From assembly GCF_000156575.1 (NCBI RefSeq), contig NZ_GG666045.1, positions 59,504 through 123,503 of the forward strand: a stretch of DNA of 64,000 nt, read 5' to 3'. The notes beneath the pieces were generated by a model, which searched no databases, had not been told where the DNA came from, and saw only the letters and a program-made list of their open reading frames with translations. Positions within the stretch are counted from its first letter, which is position 1, and every line of letters begins with the position of its first letter. The position numbers and the translations under genes are program-made. This stretch comes from Anaerococcus lactolyticus ATCC 51172. Lineage in GTDB: Bacteria; Bacillota; Clostridia; Tissierellales; Peptoniphilaceae. Shown here one piece after another: positions 1-9,377 of this stretch.

Positions 1-30
1 GAAATTAATAAAGAAGTATAAGCGAAGCTA

Positions 31-59
31 TTGACAATGATTATCAGAGTTGATACAAT
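31..59 (+). promoter_or_regulatory. Promoter with overlapping Fur box (TetR-ABC operon)
   Basis: A consensus sigma-A promoter is visible: TTGACA at 31-36, a 17-base spacer and TACAAT at 54-59. The 15-mer at 32-46 (TGACAATGATTATCA) differs at one position from the 7-1-7 Fur box TGATAATnATTATCA. A repressor bound there would cover the -35 element. Iron-responsive repression is inferred. Confidence 0.75.
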
Positions 60-62
60 AAT

Positions 63-80
63 ACCGACAAGAGTGTCGGT
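63..80 (+). promoter_or_regulatory. Inverted-repeat operator, probable TetR autoregulatory site
   Basis: ACCGACA and TGTCGGT form a perfect 7-bp inverted repeat around AGAG. It lies just after the -10 box, over the expected transcription start, and directly before the ribosome site of the TetR gene. The ten bases GAGTGTCGGT recur at 4522-4531 before the second TetR gene. Confidence 0.6.
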
Positions 81-98
81 TTGGAGGTTATTTATGAA

Positions 99-695
99 AT
101 GAAAATGGAAGCTGATGAAAGAAAAAAGCAGATTAGACAAGCAGCTATTAAAGTCTTTTTGGATAAGGGATTTAGAAATACAGTTATGAATGACATTATG
201 GAAGCTACTGGGCTTTCTAGAGGTGGCTTGTATCATCATTATGGTTCTACGCATGAAATCTTATACGACATTATGATGGAAGGTAATTTAAATAGAAAAG
301 ATATTATTCAAAAATCAATTTATGATGAAGGATTAATATTAAGTCCACAGTTGTTTTCAAGAATGATTATAGACAAGATACTTGCAGATAATGATTATGT
401 AAAGCTTTATGTTATGTTTTTATGTGAGTTAAAAGAAAATGATGATCTGAAAGAATTATATGTGAAAATAAAAAAAGAGTCCATACAAGTATTTAAAGAA
501 TTGTTTTCTACTTTGTTTAACGTGTTACCTTCTGATGAAACATTTGAATTTATGATTAATATTATGAATTCTGGATTGATGGCTTGCGAAATTTTGAATG
601 CACGTGAGAATTTTACAAAAAATAAGATATATCTAACTGAAATGATAGAGACTTATTTTATAAATGTAATGAAAAAAGATGATGAAAGGAGTTAA
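99..695 (+). CDS. TetR/AcrR family transcriptional regulator
   Basis: The predicted protein has 198 residues. The N-terminal 45 or so form a TetR helix-turn-helix, with the recognition-helix pattern TGLSRGGLYHHYGST. The rest is a variable ligand-binding helical domain with no recognisable family. I place the start at ATG 99 because GGAGG at 83-87 sits 11 bases upstream; the frame is open further but only to a TTG at 81 that lies inside the ribosome site. It is first in an operon with two ABC genes, the next starting 4 bases after its stop. A palindrome at 63-80 suggests autoregulation and a Fur box suggests an iron response. The ligand is unknown. Confidence 0.85.
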   Translation: MKMEADERKKQIRQAAIKVFLDKGFRNTVMNDIMEATGLSRGGLYHHYGSTHEILYDIMMEGNLNRKDIIQKSIYDEGLILSPQLFSRMIIDKILADNDYVKLYVMFLCELKENDDLKELYVKIKKESIQVFKELFSTLFNVLPSDETFEFMINIMNSGLMACEILNARENFTKNKIYLTEMIETYFINVMKKDDERS

Positions 696-699
696 ATTT

Positions 700-2418
700 A
701 TGGATCTATTAAAAAAATACATTAAGAGAAATAAAGCACCATATTTTATTTCTGTCTTGTTTGCAATACTTGGAGTAATTTCAAATCTTTTTGTATATAT
801 TATTCTAAGTAAGATGATTATATCATTAATTGATGGTAGCCAAGATTTTTATTACTATATAAATAAAATTTTCTTGATACTTTCATGTCTTATAATCAAA
901 GAAGTGTTTATGTTTTTGTCAACAATGATTTCTCATAAAACAGCCTATAAAATAATACGAGATATAAGAAAAAGCCTTATGGAAAAATTATTTAATATGC
1001 CATTAGGAGATATATTGAATGAATCTACTGGTAAGTTAAAAGACATAATTGTAAATCAAGTCGATAATACTGAAACAACATTGGCTCATATGATACCTGA
1101 GATGACAGCTAATTTAATCGGACCTATAATATTATTTGTTTACATGTTAATTTTAGATTATAGACTAAGTTTAATATCTTTAATTCCATTAGTTATTGGT
1201 GGATTTTTTATGACATGGCCGATGAAAAGAATGAAGGTAAAGTTTCCACAAGCAGTTAAAATTGGCCAAGATATGAATAATTCCGTGGTTGAATATATAA
1301 ATGGAATAGAGGTTATTAAAACATTTAATCAAGGCGAAAAATCTTATAGAAAATACAGGGACAATGTGTATAAAAAGGCAAATTACTATTATGATTGGAT
1401 GGGAGAAAATACAAGAGACTATGCGATAAGTATGTCTATTGCTCCAGTTGGTATTTTGACAATTATACCATTTGGTTTATATTTCTGTATGAATGGTTCA
1501 CTAGATGGTGGTGTATTTTTAACATTGATAATCCTTTCTTTTGGGACTATCCAAAATATTATGAGAGTAATGACTTTTGAAGATGATATTGGAAGAATGT
1601 CAACTATTTTCGAAGAGATTAAAAATATACTTTCTGCGAGAGAATTATCTCATAAAAATGAAAATTTGGATATAAAAAATTATAATATAGAGATAAAAAA
1701 CGTAGATTTTTCTTATGAAAAAGATAAGCAAGTCCTAAACAATATAAATATAAATATAGAAGAAGGAAGTGTGAATGCTTTAGTAGGCGAATCGGGTTCG
1801 GGAAAGTCGACTATTGCAAAACTAATTTCAGGATTTTGGGATGTAGATAGTGGTTCTATAAGTATAGGAAATGTAAATATTAAAGATATGTCCCTTGAAA
1901 AGTTATCTACTGTTATTTCCTATGTAGCACAAGATAATTTTCTTTTTGATATGTCAATTAAAGATAACATCAGAATAGGAAATAAAAATGCTAGTGATGA
2001 GGAAATAATTGAAGTATGTAAGAAAGCAGCCTGCCATGATTTTATAATGAAGTTGTCAGATGGATATGATACAAGAGTAGGAGAAGCTGGTAAACATTTG
2101 TCTGGAGGAGAAAGGCAAAGAATATCAATTGCAAGAGCTATAATAAAGAATGCTCCAATAGTTATTTTAGACGAGGCTACCTCTTATATCGATCCTGAAA
2201 ATGAAGCCTTGATTCAAGATGCAATATCAGAGCTTGTCAAAGGGAAAACTCTAATTATAATTGCCCATCGTTTAAAGACAATAACAGATGTAGATAATAT
2301 ATTTGTAATTAAAAATGGAGAACTTGCATGTAAAGGAAGTCATGAAGAGCTTTTGAAGGAATCAAAAGATTATCACAATCTTTGGGAAACTGCCTTGAAA
2401 GGAGAAGAAAATGCTTAG
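700..2418 (+). CDS. ABC transporter, fused membrane and ATPase domains (first of pair 1)
   Basis: This 572-residue protein joins an ABC type-1 transmembrane domain (about six helices, residues 1-310) to an ATPase domain. Walker A is GESGSGKST near residue 363, the signature is LSGGERQRIS and Walker B ends in ILDEATS. Start ATG 700 follows AAAGGAG at 685-691; an upstream in-frame ATG at 679 lies inside the TetR gene and lacks a ribosome site. It overlaps the next ABC gene by 8 bases, so the two probably form a heterodimer. The fold is that of exporters, but pairs of this type (YbtPQ, IrtAB) import metal-siderophores, and the Fur-box promoter favours metal uptake. The substrate is inferred only. 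Confidence 0.85.
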   Translation: MDLLKKYIKRNKAPYFISVLFAILGVISNLFVYIILSKMIISLIDGSQDFYYYINKIFLILSCLIIKEVFMFLSTMISHKTAYKIIRDIRKSLMEKLFNMPLGDILNESTGKLKDIIVNQVDNTETTLAHMIPEMTANLIGPIILFVYMLILDYRLSLISLIPLVIGGFFMTWPMKRMKVKFPQAVKIGQDMNNSVVEYINGIEVIKTFNQGEKSYRKYRDNVYKKANYYYDWMGENTRDYAISMSIAPVGILTIIPFGLYFCMNGSLDGGVFLTLIILSFGTIQNIMRVMTFEDDIGRMSTIFEEIKNILSARELSHKNENLDIKNYNIEIKNVDFSYEKDKQVLNNININIEEGSVNALVGESGSGKSTIAKLISGFWDVDSGSISIGNVNIKDMSLEKLSTVISYVAQDNFLFDMSIKDNIRIGNKNASDEEIIEVCKKAACHDFIMKLSDGYDTRVGEAGKHLSGGERQRISIARAIIKNAPIVILDEATSYIDPENEALIQDAISELVKGKTLIIIAHRLKTITDVDNIFVIKNGELACKGSHEELLKESKDYHNLWETALKGEENA

Positions 2419-4147
2419 TGTTTTTAAAAAAATATGGAATTTTTCTATTGAAGAACAAGTGTATCTAAAAAAATCAATCTTTGCTAATTTTTTCGGTTCT
2501 ATTTTTAATGCTCTACAATTTGCAGCCATTTATTATGCGATTTTTGGGATAGTAAACAAGGATATAAGCTTTAAAACAATAGGAATATCAAGTTTATTTT
2601 TATTAATTAGTATAGCCGGAGTAATTATTTCAAAAAATTCCTCTATGCTCAAACAAACACATGCCGGATATTTTATGGCTGGACACAAGAGAATTGAATT
2701 AGGTGAAAAAATAAAAAAAGTTCCCATGGGATTCTTCTCAAGTTTAAGTTTAGGAAATTTAACAACTATTGCGACTACTAACTTAGATAATGTAGAGACT
2801 TGGGTTCCAACTTTGTGTATTATGGTTTTCGGTGGCATGCTTAATGCTATTGTTTTTATCTTATCCTTATTTTTGTTTTCTTATAAGGTAGGTATTGTAG
2901 CAATAGTTGGTTCTATTGTATTTTTAATGATCATTGCTCGTATGCAAAAAAGGTCAAGTAAAAATGCAGATAAGATTCATGAGATTCAGGTATCACTTAC
3001 TAAAGAAGTCTTATCAACATTGCAAGGAATGCAAATTATAAAATCATATAATCTACGAGGAAGTAATAATAAAAAACTTGACAAGAGCTTTGATAGTGCT
3101 AGTGAATATTCTTTTGATTTAGAAAAAACTATAATGCCATATAGTTTATTAGCTAAAATCATAATAGCTATAACAATTTGTTTGATGTTGTTTATTTCAA
3201 TAAAATTATATTTTGTTGAAAATGGTCAAATAGTCAATACTATTATGATACTTATAGCAAGTTTTGTAATATTTGATGGGCTTATAACATCTGGCTCTGC
3301 TATGGCTATGCTAAGAATGGTTGAGAATGCAATAGATTCTTATTCTTATGTAAATGATATGGAAGATATGAAAGAAGGAAGTATTACAGAGCCAATAAAA
3401 AATCATGATATTGTATTTAAAAATGTCAGCTTTTCTTATGATGATAGACAAATTTTAAAAAATGTATCAGCAGAGATAAAAGAAAATACTATGACTGCCA
3501 TTGTCGGACCATCTGGATCTGGTAAAACAACATTTTGTAATCTAATAGCAAGATTTTGGGATGTAAATTCTGGAGAAATTTTAATAGGTGGAAAGAATAT
3601 TAAGGACTATAAGATAGAAAACCTTATGAATTCAATTTCCATGGTATTTCAAGATGTATATCTATTTGAGGATACAATTGAAAACAATATAAAATTTGGA
3701 AAACAAAATGCGAGCCATGAAGAAGTAGTTCAAGCTGCTAAAAAAGCAAGGTGTCATGAATTTATAGAAGCTTTACCAGATGGATATAACACTATCATTG
3801 GGGAAGGTGGAGCAAGTCTATCTGGTGGAGAAAAACAAAGAATCTCCATAGCCAGAGCCATGCTAAAAGACGCGGACATCATAATCTTTGATGAAGCAAC
3901 AGCAAATATAGACCCGGAAAATGAAGATAAGCTTAAAGAAGCAATAGAATCATTAACAAAAAATAAGACAGTAATAATGATTGCTCATAGACTAAAGACA
4001 ATTAGAAATGCTGACCAGATTTTAGTCTTAAAAGATGGAGAAATAGTAGAACGTGGTAATCATGAAGAACTGATTAAAAATAATGGACTTTATTCTGACC
4101 TTATAAATGCAAAAACTAAGGCGGAATCATGGAAATTAAATAATTGA
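2411..4147 (+). CDS. ABC transporter, fused membrane and ATPase domains (second of pair 1)
   Basis: A 578-residue partner of the preceding gene, starting 8 bases before that gene's stop with GGAGAA upstream. It has an N-terminal membrane domain and a C-terminal ATPase with Walker A GPSGSGKTT (near residue 366), signature LSGGEKQRIS and FDEATANIDPE after Walker B. Both ATPases of the pair keep catalytic-looking motifs, so neither site is visibly degenerate. Unlike the two related pairs at 5271 and 26858, this pair is followed by a terminator rather than by an ECF module. A role in metal-chelate or haem transport is inferred from the promoter and the paralogues; multidrug export cannot be excluded. 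Confidence 0.85.
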   Translation: MLSVFKKIWNFSIEEQVYLKKSIFANFFGSIFNALQFAAIYYAIFGIVNKDISFKTIGISSLFLLISIAGVIISKNSSMLKQTHAGYFMAGHKRIELGEKIKKVPMGFFSSLSLGNLTTIATTNLDNVETWVPTLCIMVFGGMLNAIVFILSLFLFSYKVGIVAIVGSIVFLMIIARMQKRSSKNADKIHEIQVSLTKEVLSTLQGMQIIKSYNLRGSNNKKLDKSFDSASEYSFDLEKTIMPYSLLAKIIIAITICLMLFISIKLYFVENGQIVNTIMILIASFVIFDGLITSGSAMAMLRMVENAIDSYSYVNDMEDMKEGSITEPIKNHDIVFKNVSFSYDDRQILKNVSAEIKENTMTAIVGPSGSGKTTFCNLIARFWDVNSGEILIGGKNIKDYKIENLMNSISMVFQDVYLFEDTIENNIKFGKQNASHEEVVQAAKKARCHEFIEALPDGYNTIIGEGGASLSGGEKQRISIARAMLKDADIIIFDEATANIDPENEDKLKEAIESLTKNKTVIMIAHRLKTIRNADQILVLKDGEIVERGNHEELIKNNGLYSDLINAKTKAESWKLNN

Positions 4148-4188
4148 TAGGAAGAAATATTTAAAGTCTCTGAACATGAAAAATATTT

Positions 4189-4227
4189 AGAGCAGGTGGA
4201 CAAGAAAAACCACTTGCTCTTTTTTTC
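4189..4227 (+). terminator. Rho-independent terminator after ABC pair 1
   Basis: AGAGCAGGTGG pairs with CCACTTGCTCT (one G-T pair) across a 10-base loop, followed by seven T residues. Confidence 0.85.
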
Positions 4228-4228
4228 G

Positions 4229-4480
4229 TTCCTAAATCAATATGGGAATTTTGAAGATAATCTAGAAGATAAAAATGTTGATGTAGAAAAAGTTGTAGCT
4301 ACACCAATGATGATTGAAGCATAAAAAATGTATCAACCATTACCCTTTAAACAGGATTTAGGTTGATACACAAAATTATTTACAGACCCTGTTATTGTGT
4401 AATTAAGACTATAAGCATTAAGCGTATTATTTATAGCAAATAAAATTATACCATACTCAGAATATAATTACAGGGTACTA
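4229..4480 (+). other. Intergenic stretch with a possible gene remnant and an inverted repeat
   Basis: A 31-codon open frame without a start codon runs from 4229 to the TAA at 4322-4324 (it ends VVATPMMIEA). It looks like the 3' end of a lost gene that I cannot identify. It is followed by a perfect 10-bp inverted repeat, TGTATCAACC at 4329-4338 and GGTTGATACA at 4361-4370, with no T-run. Nothing is recognised in the rest. Confidence 0.35.
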
Positions 4481-4532
4481 TTGACAAAAGTATAAGAAAA
4501 TGATAATCTTTATTAAAGAACGAGTGTCGGTC
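4481..4532 (+). promoter_or_regulatory. Promoter, Fur-like box and operator of the second TetR gene
   Basis: TTGACA (4481-4486), a 17-base spacer and TAATCT (4504-4509) form the promoter. TGATAATCTTTATTA at 4501-4515 matches the Fur 7-1-7 box at 12 of 14 informative positions and covers the -10 element. GAACGAGTGTCGGTC at 4518-4532 is an imperfect palindrome sharing GAGTGTCGGT with the operator at 63-80. Confidence 0.6.
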
Positions 4533-4548
4533 AATAGGTGGTGAGGTT

Positions 4549-5163
4549 TTGGCAAAGAGAAATGTAAAAGATCCAGAAGAAAGAAAACAGGAGCTTATAA
4601 ATATAGCATCCAGACTTTTTGAAAGGGATGGATATGAGAAAGTTTCTGTGCGAGATATTCTCGCAGAAGTTAACGGAGCGCCGGGAATGTTTTATTATTA
4701 TTTTAAATCAAAAGAAGATATTTTCTTGGCGTGTATGGAAACATATTTTGAAGAAAAACTAAAAAATAAGTTGGATATACTTCAAAATAAGGAAATAGAT
4801 TACGAAGAAAGAATAAAAATTTTAAGAGAACTTATAGTAAAAGATATCGGTCAGTTTACGACAAAATATAATTTTTCAAAAGAGAATTCAATTACGGATA
4901 ACTCTTACAGGCTATGGGAATTGATTCATTACATTGGAAAATTTATAGATGTCTATTCAGAGTTTATAATTGAAGGAATTGAAAATAAAAAAATAGAAAA
5001 TAATATTGGAATAAATAGAGAAAATGTGAGAAGTTTTGCAGCTTTTATTTTATACGGAGCTGTTGGAACAATATATAATGACTATATTATTAAGGGAGAA
5101 AACAAAACAAATTCAAGTGAAGCCTTTGGAATAATAAGCGAACTATTTCAAAGACCTCATTAG
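4549..5163 (+). CDS. TetR/AcrR family transcriptional regulator
   Basis: A 204-residue regulator starting at TTG 4549, chosen because AGGTGGTGAGG at 4536-4546 is the only ribosome site and the TetR domain begins at once (AKRNVKDPEERKQELI). The helix-turn-helix spans about residues 10-55, with the pattern GAPGMFYYYFKSKEDIF. The C-terminal domain has no known ligand. It lies upstream of, and on the same strand as, ABC pair 2 and the first ECF module. A 14-bp palindrome just before the first ABC gene is its likeliest target. Its promoter layout mirrors that of the TetR gene at 99, so the two regulators may be diverged copies. Confidence 0.85.
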   Translation: MAKRNVKDPEERKQELINIASRLFERDGYEKVSVRDILAEVNGAPGMFYYYFKSKEDIFLACMETYFEEKLKNKLDILQNKEIDYEERIKILRELIVKDIGQFTTKYNFSKENSITDNSYRLWELIHYIGKFIDVYSEFIIEGIENKKIENNIGINRENVRSFAAFILYGAVGTIYNDYIIKGENKTNSSEAFGIISELFQRPH

Positions 5164-5187
5164 AAAAAAATAAAATATAAGTATTTT

Positions 5188-5218
5188 ACAAGGGAAACAT
5201 CAATGGTGTTTTCCTTGT
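5188..5218 (+). terminator. Hairpin between TetR gene and ABC pair 2
   Basis: ACAAGGGAAACA pairs with TGTTTTCCTTGT around a 7-base loop. The following run (ATTAGTTTTA) is a weak T-tract, so this may be only a partial terminator that separates regulator from transporter expression. Confidence 0.5.
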
Positions 5219-5236
5219 ATTAGTTTTAAGGCAAAT

Positions 5237-5250
5237 GAACGAACTCGTTC
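5237..5250 (+). promoter_or_regulatory. 14-bp palindrome, probable TetR operator of ABC pair 2
   Basis: GAACGA-AC-TCGTTC is a perfect inverted repeat lying six bases before the ribosome site of the ABC gene at 5271. Its left half GAACGA also starts the imperfect palindrome at 4518 before the TetR gene, consistent with one regulator acting at both sites. Confidence 0.5.
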
Positions 5251-5270
5251 GGTAAGGAGGTATGTTTTAG

Positions 5271-7040
5271 ATGAAAAAGAAGAAATCAATCAAAGATATT
5301 ATTTCCTACAGTGAAATAAAAAAAGGACAACTTGTAGGAGGGATATTATTTGTTAGTCTTGGTATGCTATTAAGTATTTGTCCAATTTTGGTGATATACA
5401 AAGTCATAAAATCTCTATTTTTATATGGAAAATTAGAACAAAGTACAATGCAGTTCTGCACCTATGGACTTGCAGCAGTGGTATTGTCATATTGCTTAAC
5501 TTACATTGGAGGTATTTTATGCCATAAGTTTTCATATGTTTTAATAGCTAACTTAAAAAAGAAGATATTATTTCATATTGGAAATCTTCCTTTAGGTTTT
5601 TTTACCGGAGACAACAAGTCAAAAATAAGGCAAGTATTAGGATCGGATATGAATCAAATTGAGGGATATTTTTCTCATCAATTACCAAATTTAATTTCAA
5701 CTTTAGCACTAATTTTAGCAATGATAATTGTTATGTTGAAGATAAATTTAATATTAGGTCTTACGACTTTGTTAATTATATTTGTTGGTTTAGGAATTCA
5801 GATTGCAATCATGGCAAAGATTATAAAGTCGGGTGGACTTGAGAAGAACTTTGCGATTTTGGATCAAATTAATTCAGCAACTACTGAATACGTTAAAGGT
5901 ATGCCGGAAGTTAAAATATTTGGAACAGGAGCAAAATCTTTTAAAACTTTTTCAAAGTCAGTAGGAGAATATAGAGACTTTACAAGTTCGATGACATCAA
6001 TGATAAGACCGGGATTTGTTTCATTTAGAATGTTTATTTTATCTGTTGCTACATTCATAGTTCCAGTAGGAATACTTTTAATGTCACGAAATAATAACTT
6101 GGATTTTGCTACAGTTTTTATTTTCTATTTGATTCTTGCACCTGCCATTAGCGTACCTGCATTAAAACTTAGAGATTTTGCAGAAGGAATGAATTTACTA
6201 AATGAAGTTGTTTTGAGAATCTACGAAATTATAGATCAAAAAGAATTGGCAATTGAAAATAGCGAGGAAGAGATAAAAGGTCATGATCTTGAATTCGAGA
6301 ATGTAAGCTTTTCTTATGGAGATGAAGAGGTTTTAAAGAATATAAGCTTCTGTGCTAAACAAGGAGAAGTTACAGCATTAGTTGGCTATTCGGGAGCAGG
6401 CAAATCTACCATTGGAACGCTAATACCGAGATTTTATGATCCTTCAGAAGGCTCTATTAAAATCGGTGGAGTTAATATAAAAAATATTCCGATGAACGCC
6501 TTAATGGACAAGATAGCATTTGTTTTTCAAGACAGTGATCTTATCACAGATACAGTCTTCAATAATGTTGCTATGGCAAAGCCAGGTTCTACAAAAGAGG
6601 ATGTCATAAAAGCATGTAAAAAAGCAAGATGTCATGATTTCATTGAAAAACTTCCTGATGGGTATGACACTGTTTTGGGTAAAGGGACTTATTTATCTGG
6701 AGGAGAGAAACAACGTATTGCTGTAGCAAGAGCGATTTTAAAGAATGCACCAATATTAGTATTAGACGAGGCAACAAGTTTTGCAGACTCTGAAAATGAA
6801 TATCTTATGCAGGAAGCTTTATCTGAATTGGTTAAGGATAAGACGGTTATCATGATTGCTCATAGGTTAAATACCATAGAGCATGCAAATCAAATTTTAG
6901 TAATATCTGATGGAAAAATTGCAGAAAGAGGTAAGCATGAAGATTTAATCGTTGCAGATGGAATATATAAGCGACTCTTTGATATTTATAAGAAGATAAA
7001 TATTTGGCAAATGGATATAGAAGGGAGTGAGAATGAATGA
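5271..7040 (+). CDS. ABC transporter, fused membrane and ATPase domains (first of pair 2)
   Basis: 589 residues. The type-1 transmembrane domain occupies residues 15-330; Walker A is GYSGAGKST near 371, signature LSGGEKQRIA, Walker B LVLDEATS. The residues after Walker B read FADSENE where the paralogues have a SLDPENE-like D-loop, a mild deviation. AAGGAGG lies 11 bases before the ATG. It overlaps the next gene by 4 bases and is first of a five-gene run ABC-ABC-S-T-A. The same order occurs in streptococcal haem uptake loci (siaD-H region) as far as I recall, so import or handling of haem or a metal chelate is the best guess. Confidence 0.85.
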   Translation: MKKKKSIKDIISYSEIKKGQLVGGILFVSLGMLLSICPILVIYKVIKSLFLYGKLEQSTMQFCTYGLAAVVLSYCLTYIGGILCHKFSYVLIANLKKKILFHIGNLPLGFFTGDNKSKIRQVLGSDMNQIEGYFSHQLPNLISTLALILAMIIVMLKINLILGLTTLLIIFVGLGIQIAIMAKIIKSGGLEKNFAILDQINSATTEYVKGMPEVKIFGTGAKSFKTFSKSVGEYRDFTSSMTSMIRPGFVSFRMFILSVATFIVPVGILLMSRNNNLDFATVFIFYLILAPAISVPALKLRDFAEGMNLLNEVVLRIYEIIDQKELAIENSEEEIKGHDLEFENVSFSYGDEEVLKNISFCAKQGEVTALVGYSGAGKSTIGTLIPRFYDPSEGSIKIGGVNIKNIPMNALMDKIAFVFQDSDLITDTVFNNVAMAKPGSTKEDVIKACKKARCHDFIEKLPDGYDTVLGKGTYLSGGEKQRIAVARAILKNAPILVLDEATSFADSENEYLMQEALSELVKDKTVIMIAHRLNTIEHANQILVISDGKIAERGKHEDLIVADGIYKRLFDIYKKINIWQMDIEGSENE

Positions 7041-8761
7041 TAAGAAATATTACATTAGGAAAGATGAATAATATAAGAAAATCAATTATATTAAATATTT
7101 TAGCATCTATTTCCAACCTTATACCATTTATTGCTTTGGCGAAAATTGTAGAAACACTATTTTTAAATAGAGGTGCAGATAGTATAGATACGAGCCTTTT
7201 ATGGAAGTATTTTGGGATAATGGCAGTATTTTTCTTAATAACATTCTTATTGGAAAATTTAGCCACAAAATATACCTATGAACTTGGATACAAGACAAGT
7301 GCAGATGGAAGAATAGAGCTAGCAGACCACATAAGAAAACTGCCAATAGGTTATATTTCAGGGAAAAGTTCAGCAGAGATCTTAGATACATTAATGAATG
7401 ATTTTTTCAAAGTTGAAACGGCAGTAACGCATCAATTACCTCAATTTTTCAGTGGTATATGTGTAGCGGTTCTTTGCTCAATATTATTTTTGATAATTAA
7501 TGTAAAAATGGGAATAGCAACTCTTATTGGACTACCTATTTCTGTTCTACTTCTTACACTAATGCAAAACTTTCAGAAAAAAATTTATTTGAAAACAAAG
7601 AAAATTAGGATAAAAGAGGAAGAAGATATAAACGAATATTTGGATGCTATTAAGACTCTAAAAGCTTATAACAGCTTAGATGATACATTAACAAAGCTTC
7701 AAGAAGATATAGATAACTCGAGAGACGCAAATATTAAGAGTGAGAAAGGAGTTGGTTCATTAACTACCATAGCAAGTATGATTTTAAGAATAGGACTTCC
7801 TTTGATGAGTTTAGCAGGTTCCTATTTGTTTATAAATGGATCTTTGGAAATTGATACATTTTTAATGTTCTTATTTGTAGGCACAAGGATTTTTGATCCC
7901 TTGGAGCTTGCACTTGTAAATTATACAGGTCTACAAATGGCATCAGTTTCAGGAGAGAGAATCATTAACTTACTTAACGCTAAAACTATGTCAGGAAATT
8001 CCGATGTAAACGAAAGCAACAAAATTGAAATCCACGATGTTTCATTTTCTTACAAGGAATCTAAGGTTATCAATAATGTTTCATTAGACATTAATGAAAA
8101 TGAATTAACTGCTTTTGTTGGTTACTCTGGCTCTGGAAAATCTACACTAATTAAATTAATTTCCAGATTTTATGATCCTAATGAAGGGACAATTAAAATT
8201 GGTGGAGTAGATTTGCTAACAGCCGACCCTGATAAATTAATGGATAAATTTTCTGTTGTTTTCCAAGATGTGTATCTTTTTAAAGACACAATTTATAACA
8301 ACATAAAATTTGGAAATGAAGATGCAAGTAAATATGAAATCATGAATGCTGCAAAAATGGCAGGAGCTTATGACTTTATAGTCAAAAAAGATGATGGATT
8401 TGACACTATGATTGGACAAGGAGGAGCGACTCTGTCTGGAGGTGAGAAACAAAGAATATCAATAGCGAGAGCAATATTAAAAAATGCCCCAATAATACTA
8501 CTTGATGAAGCAACATCTTCGCTTGATCCTGAAAATGAACTTATTATACAGGAAGCCATATCAAATTTAATTAAAAATAAAACAGTTGTGGTTGTAGCAC
8601 ATAAATTAAGAAGCGTAATGGGAGCTGATAAAATTGTTGTTTTAGACAAAGGAAAGGTAGAGGAAGTTGGGAAGCATGAAGAACTTATTAAAAATGAAGG
8701 ACTATATAAAGACTTATGGAATTATCAAGAAAAGTCTAAAGAATGGAAGATTGTACATTAA
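7037..8761 (+). CDS. ABC transporter, fused membrane and ATPase domains (second of pair 2)
   Basis: 574 residues with an N-terminal membrane domain and a C-terminal ATPase: Walker A GYSGSGKST near residue 361, signature LSGGEKQRIS, Walker B LLDEATSSLDPENE, all canonical. It starts at ATG 7037, overlapping the stop of its partner by 4 bases (ATGA), which implies translational coupling and a heterodimer. The ECF S component follows 25 bases downstream. Function as in its partner; the canonical ATP site here against the slightly altered D-loop of the partner fits an asymmetric heterodimer. Confidence 0.85.
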   Translation: MIRNITLGKMNNIRKSIILNILASISNLIPFIALAKIVETLFLNRGADSIDTSLLWKYFGIMAVFFLITFLLENLATKYTYELGYKTSADGRIELADHIRKLPIGYISGKSSAEILDTLMNDFFKVETAVTHQLPQFFSGICVAVLCSILFLIINVKMGIATLIGLPISVLLLTLMQNFQKKIYLKTKKIRIKEEEDINEYLDAIKTLKAYNSLDDTLTKLQEDIDNSRDANIKSEKGVGSLTTIASMILRIGLPLMSLAGSYLFINGSLEIDTFLMFLFVGTRIFDPLELALVNYTGLQMASVSGERIINLLNAKTMSGNSDVNESNKIEIHDVSFSYKESKVINNVSLDINENELTAFVGYSGSGKSTLIKLISRFYDPNEGTIKIGGVDLLTADPDKLMDKFSVVFQDVYLFKDTIYNNIKFGNEDASKYEIMNAAKMAGAYDFIVKKDDGFDTMIGQGGATLSGGEKQRISIARAILKNAPIILLDEATSSLDPENELIIQEAISNLIKNKTVVVVAHKLRSVMGADKIVVLDKGKVEEVGKHEELIKNEGLYKDLWNYQEKSKEWKIVH

Positions 8762-8786
8762 CAATCAATTTTAAAGGAGGAAATTT

Positions 8787-9377
8787 ATGAAAACACAAAA
8801 GAAATCATCAAAAAATGCAGTTACAGCCGGTGTTTTAATTGCACTTTACTTTGTAACATATTTAGTAATTGGGGCAATATCAATGCCTGTCCCTGTTTTA
8901 TTTTTACTAATGCCTATGCTTGTGGCACTACTTGCTGCACCAACCTATCATATGCTTCTTGCAAAAACAAAGTCAGCCACTGCTATTGTAATCGCAGCTA
9001 TCTTACCAAGTATTTTATTAGTTGCAACTGGACATATTCCAATTGCACCATTAGTGGCAGTGCCTGCCGGAATAATTGCTATGTTCATAGCAAAAGGTGG
9101 GAATTATACAGACTTTAAGAAAAATACAATTAGTCATATGTTTTTTTCTCTAAACTTATTTGGAGGATTTTTACCAATTTGGGTTATGAGAGAAGCATTT
9201 TTTGAAAGTGTAATAAAAGGTGGCTTAGATCAAAGCTTTTGTAACACAGTAAGGGCATGGACACCGATATGGATGTTACCAGTTATGATTATAGGAACAT
9301 TTATATTCTCTTTGATTGGTTCTTATTTTACAAAGAAAATACTAAATAAAAAGTTGGAATCCGCAGGAGTTTTATAA
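8787..9377 (+). CDS. ECF-type S component, MptD/Trep_Strep family
   Basis: 196 residues, strongly hydrophobic with five or six membrane segments. It matches my memory of the Trep_Strep (TIGR02185, MptD) family of substrate-binding S components: a short basic N-terminus, then a first helix of the type AVTAGVLIALYFVTYLVIG. AAAGGAGG precedes the ATG. It is followed at 1-base overlap by the T component. S components give an ECF transporter its substrate specificity; this family lacks an agreed ligand. The neighbouring ABC pair and Fur box point to iron, haem or a metal chelate, but that is inference. Confidence 0.75.
   Translation: MKTQKKSSKNAVTAGVLIALYFVTYLVIGAISMPVPVLFLLMPMLVALLAAPTYHMLLAKTKSATAIVIAAILPSILLVATGHIPIAPLVAVPAGIIAMFIAKGGNYTDFKKNTISHMFFSLNLFGGFLPIWVMREAFFESVIKGGLDQSFCNTVRAWTPIWMLPVMIIGTFIFSLIGSYFTKKILNKKLESAGVL

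Noticed and set aside
4329-4370. 10-bp inverted repeat TGTATCAACC/GGTTGATACA as a terminator
   Set aside because: No T-run follows and a good terminator lies 100 bases upstream; kept only as an unexplained repeat in the intergenic entry.
6850-7391. Minus-strand frames spanning the junction of ABC pair 2
   Set aside because: They lie antisense to two conserved overlapping genes and show no family pattern.
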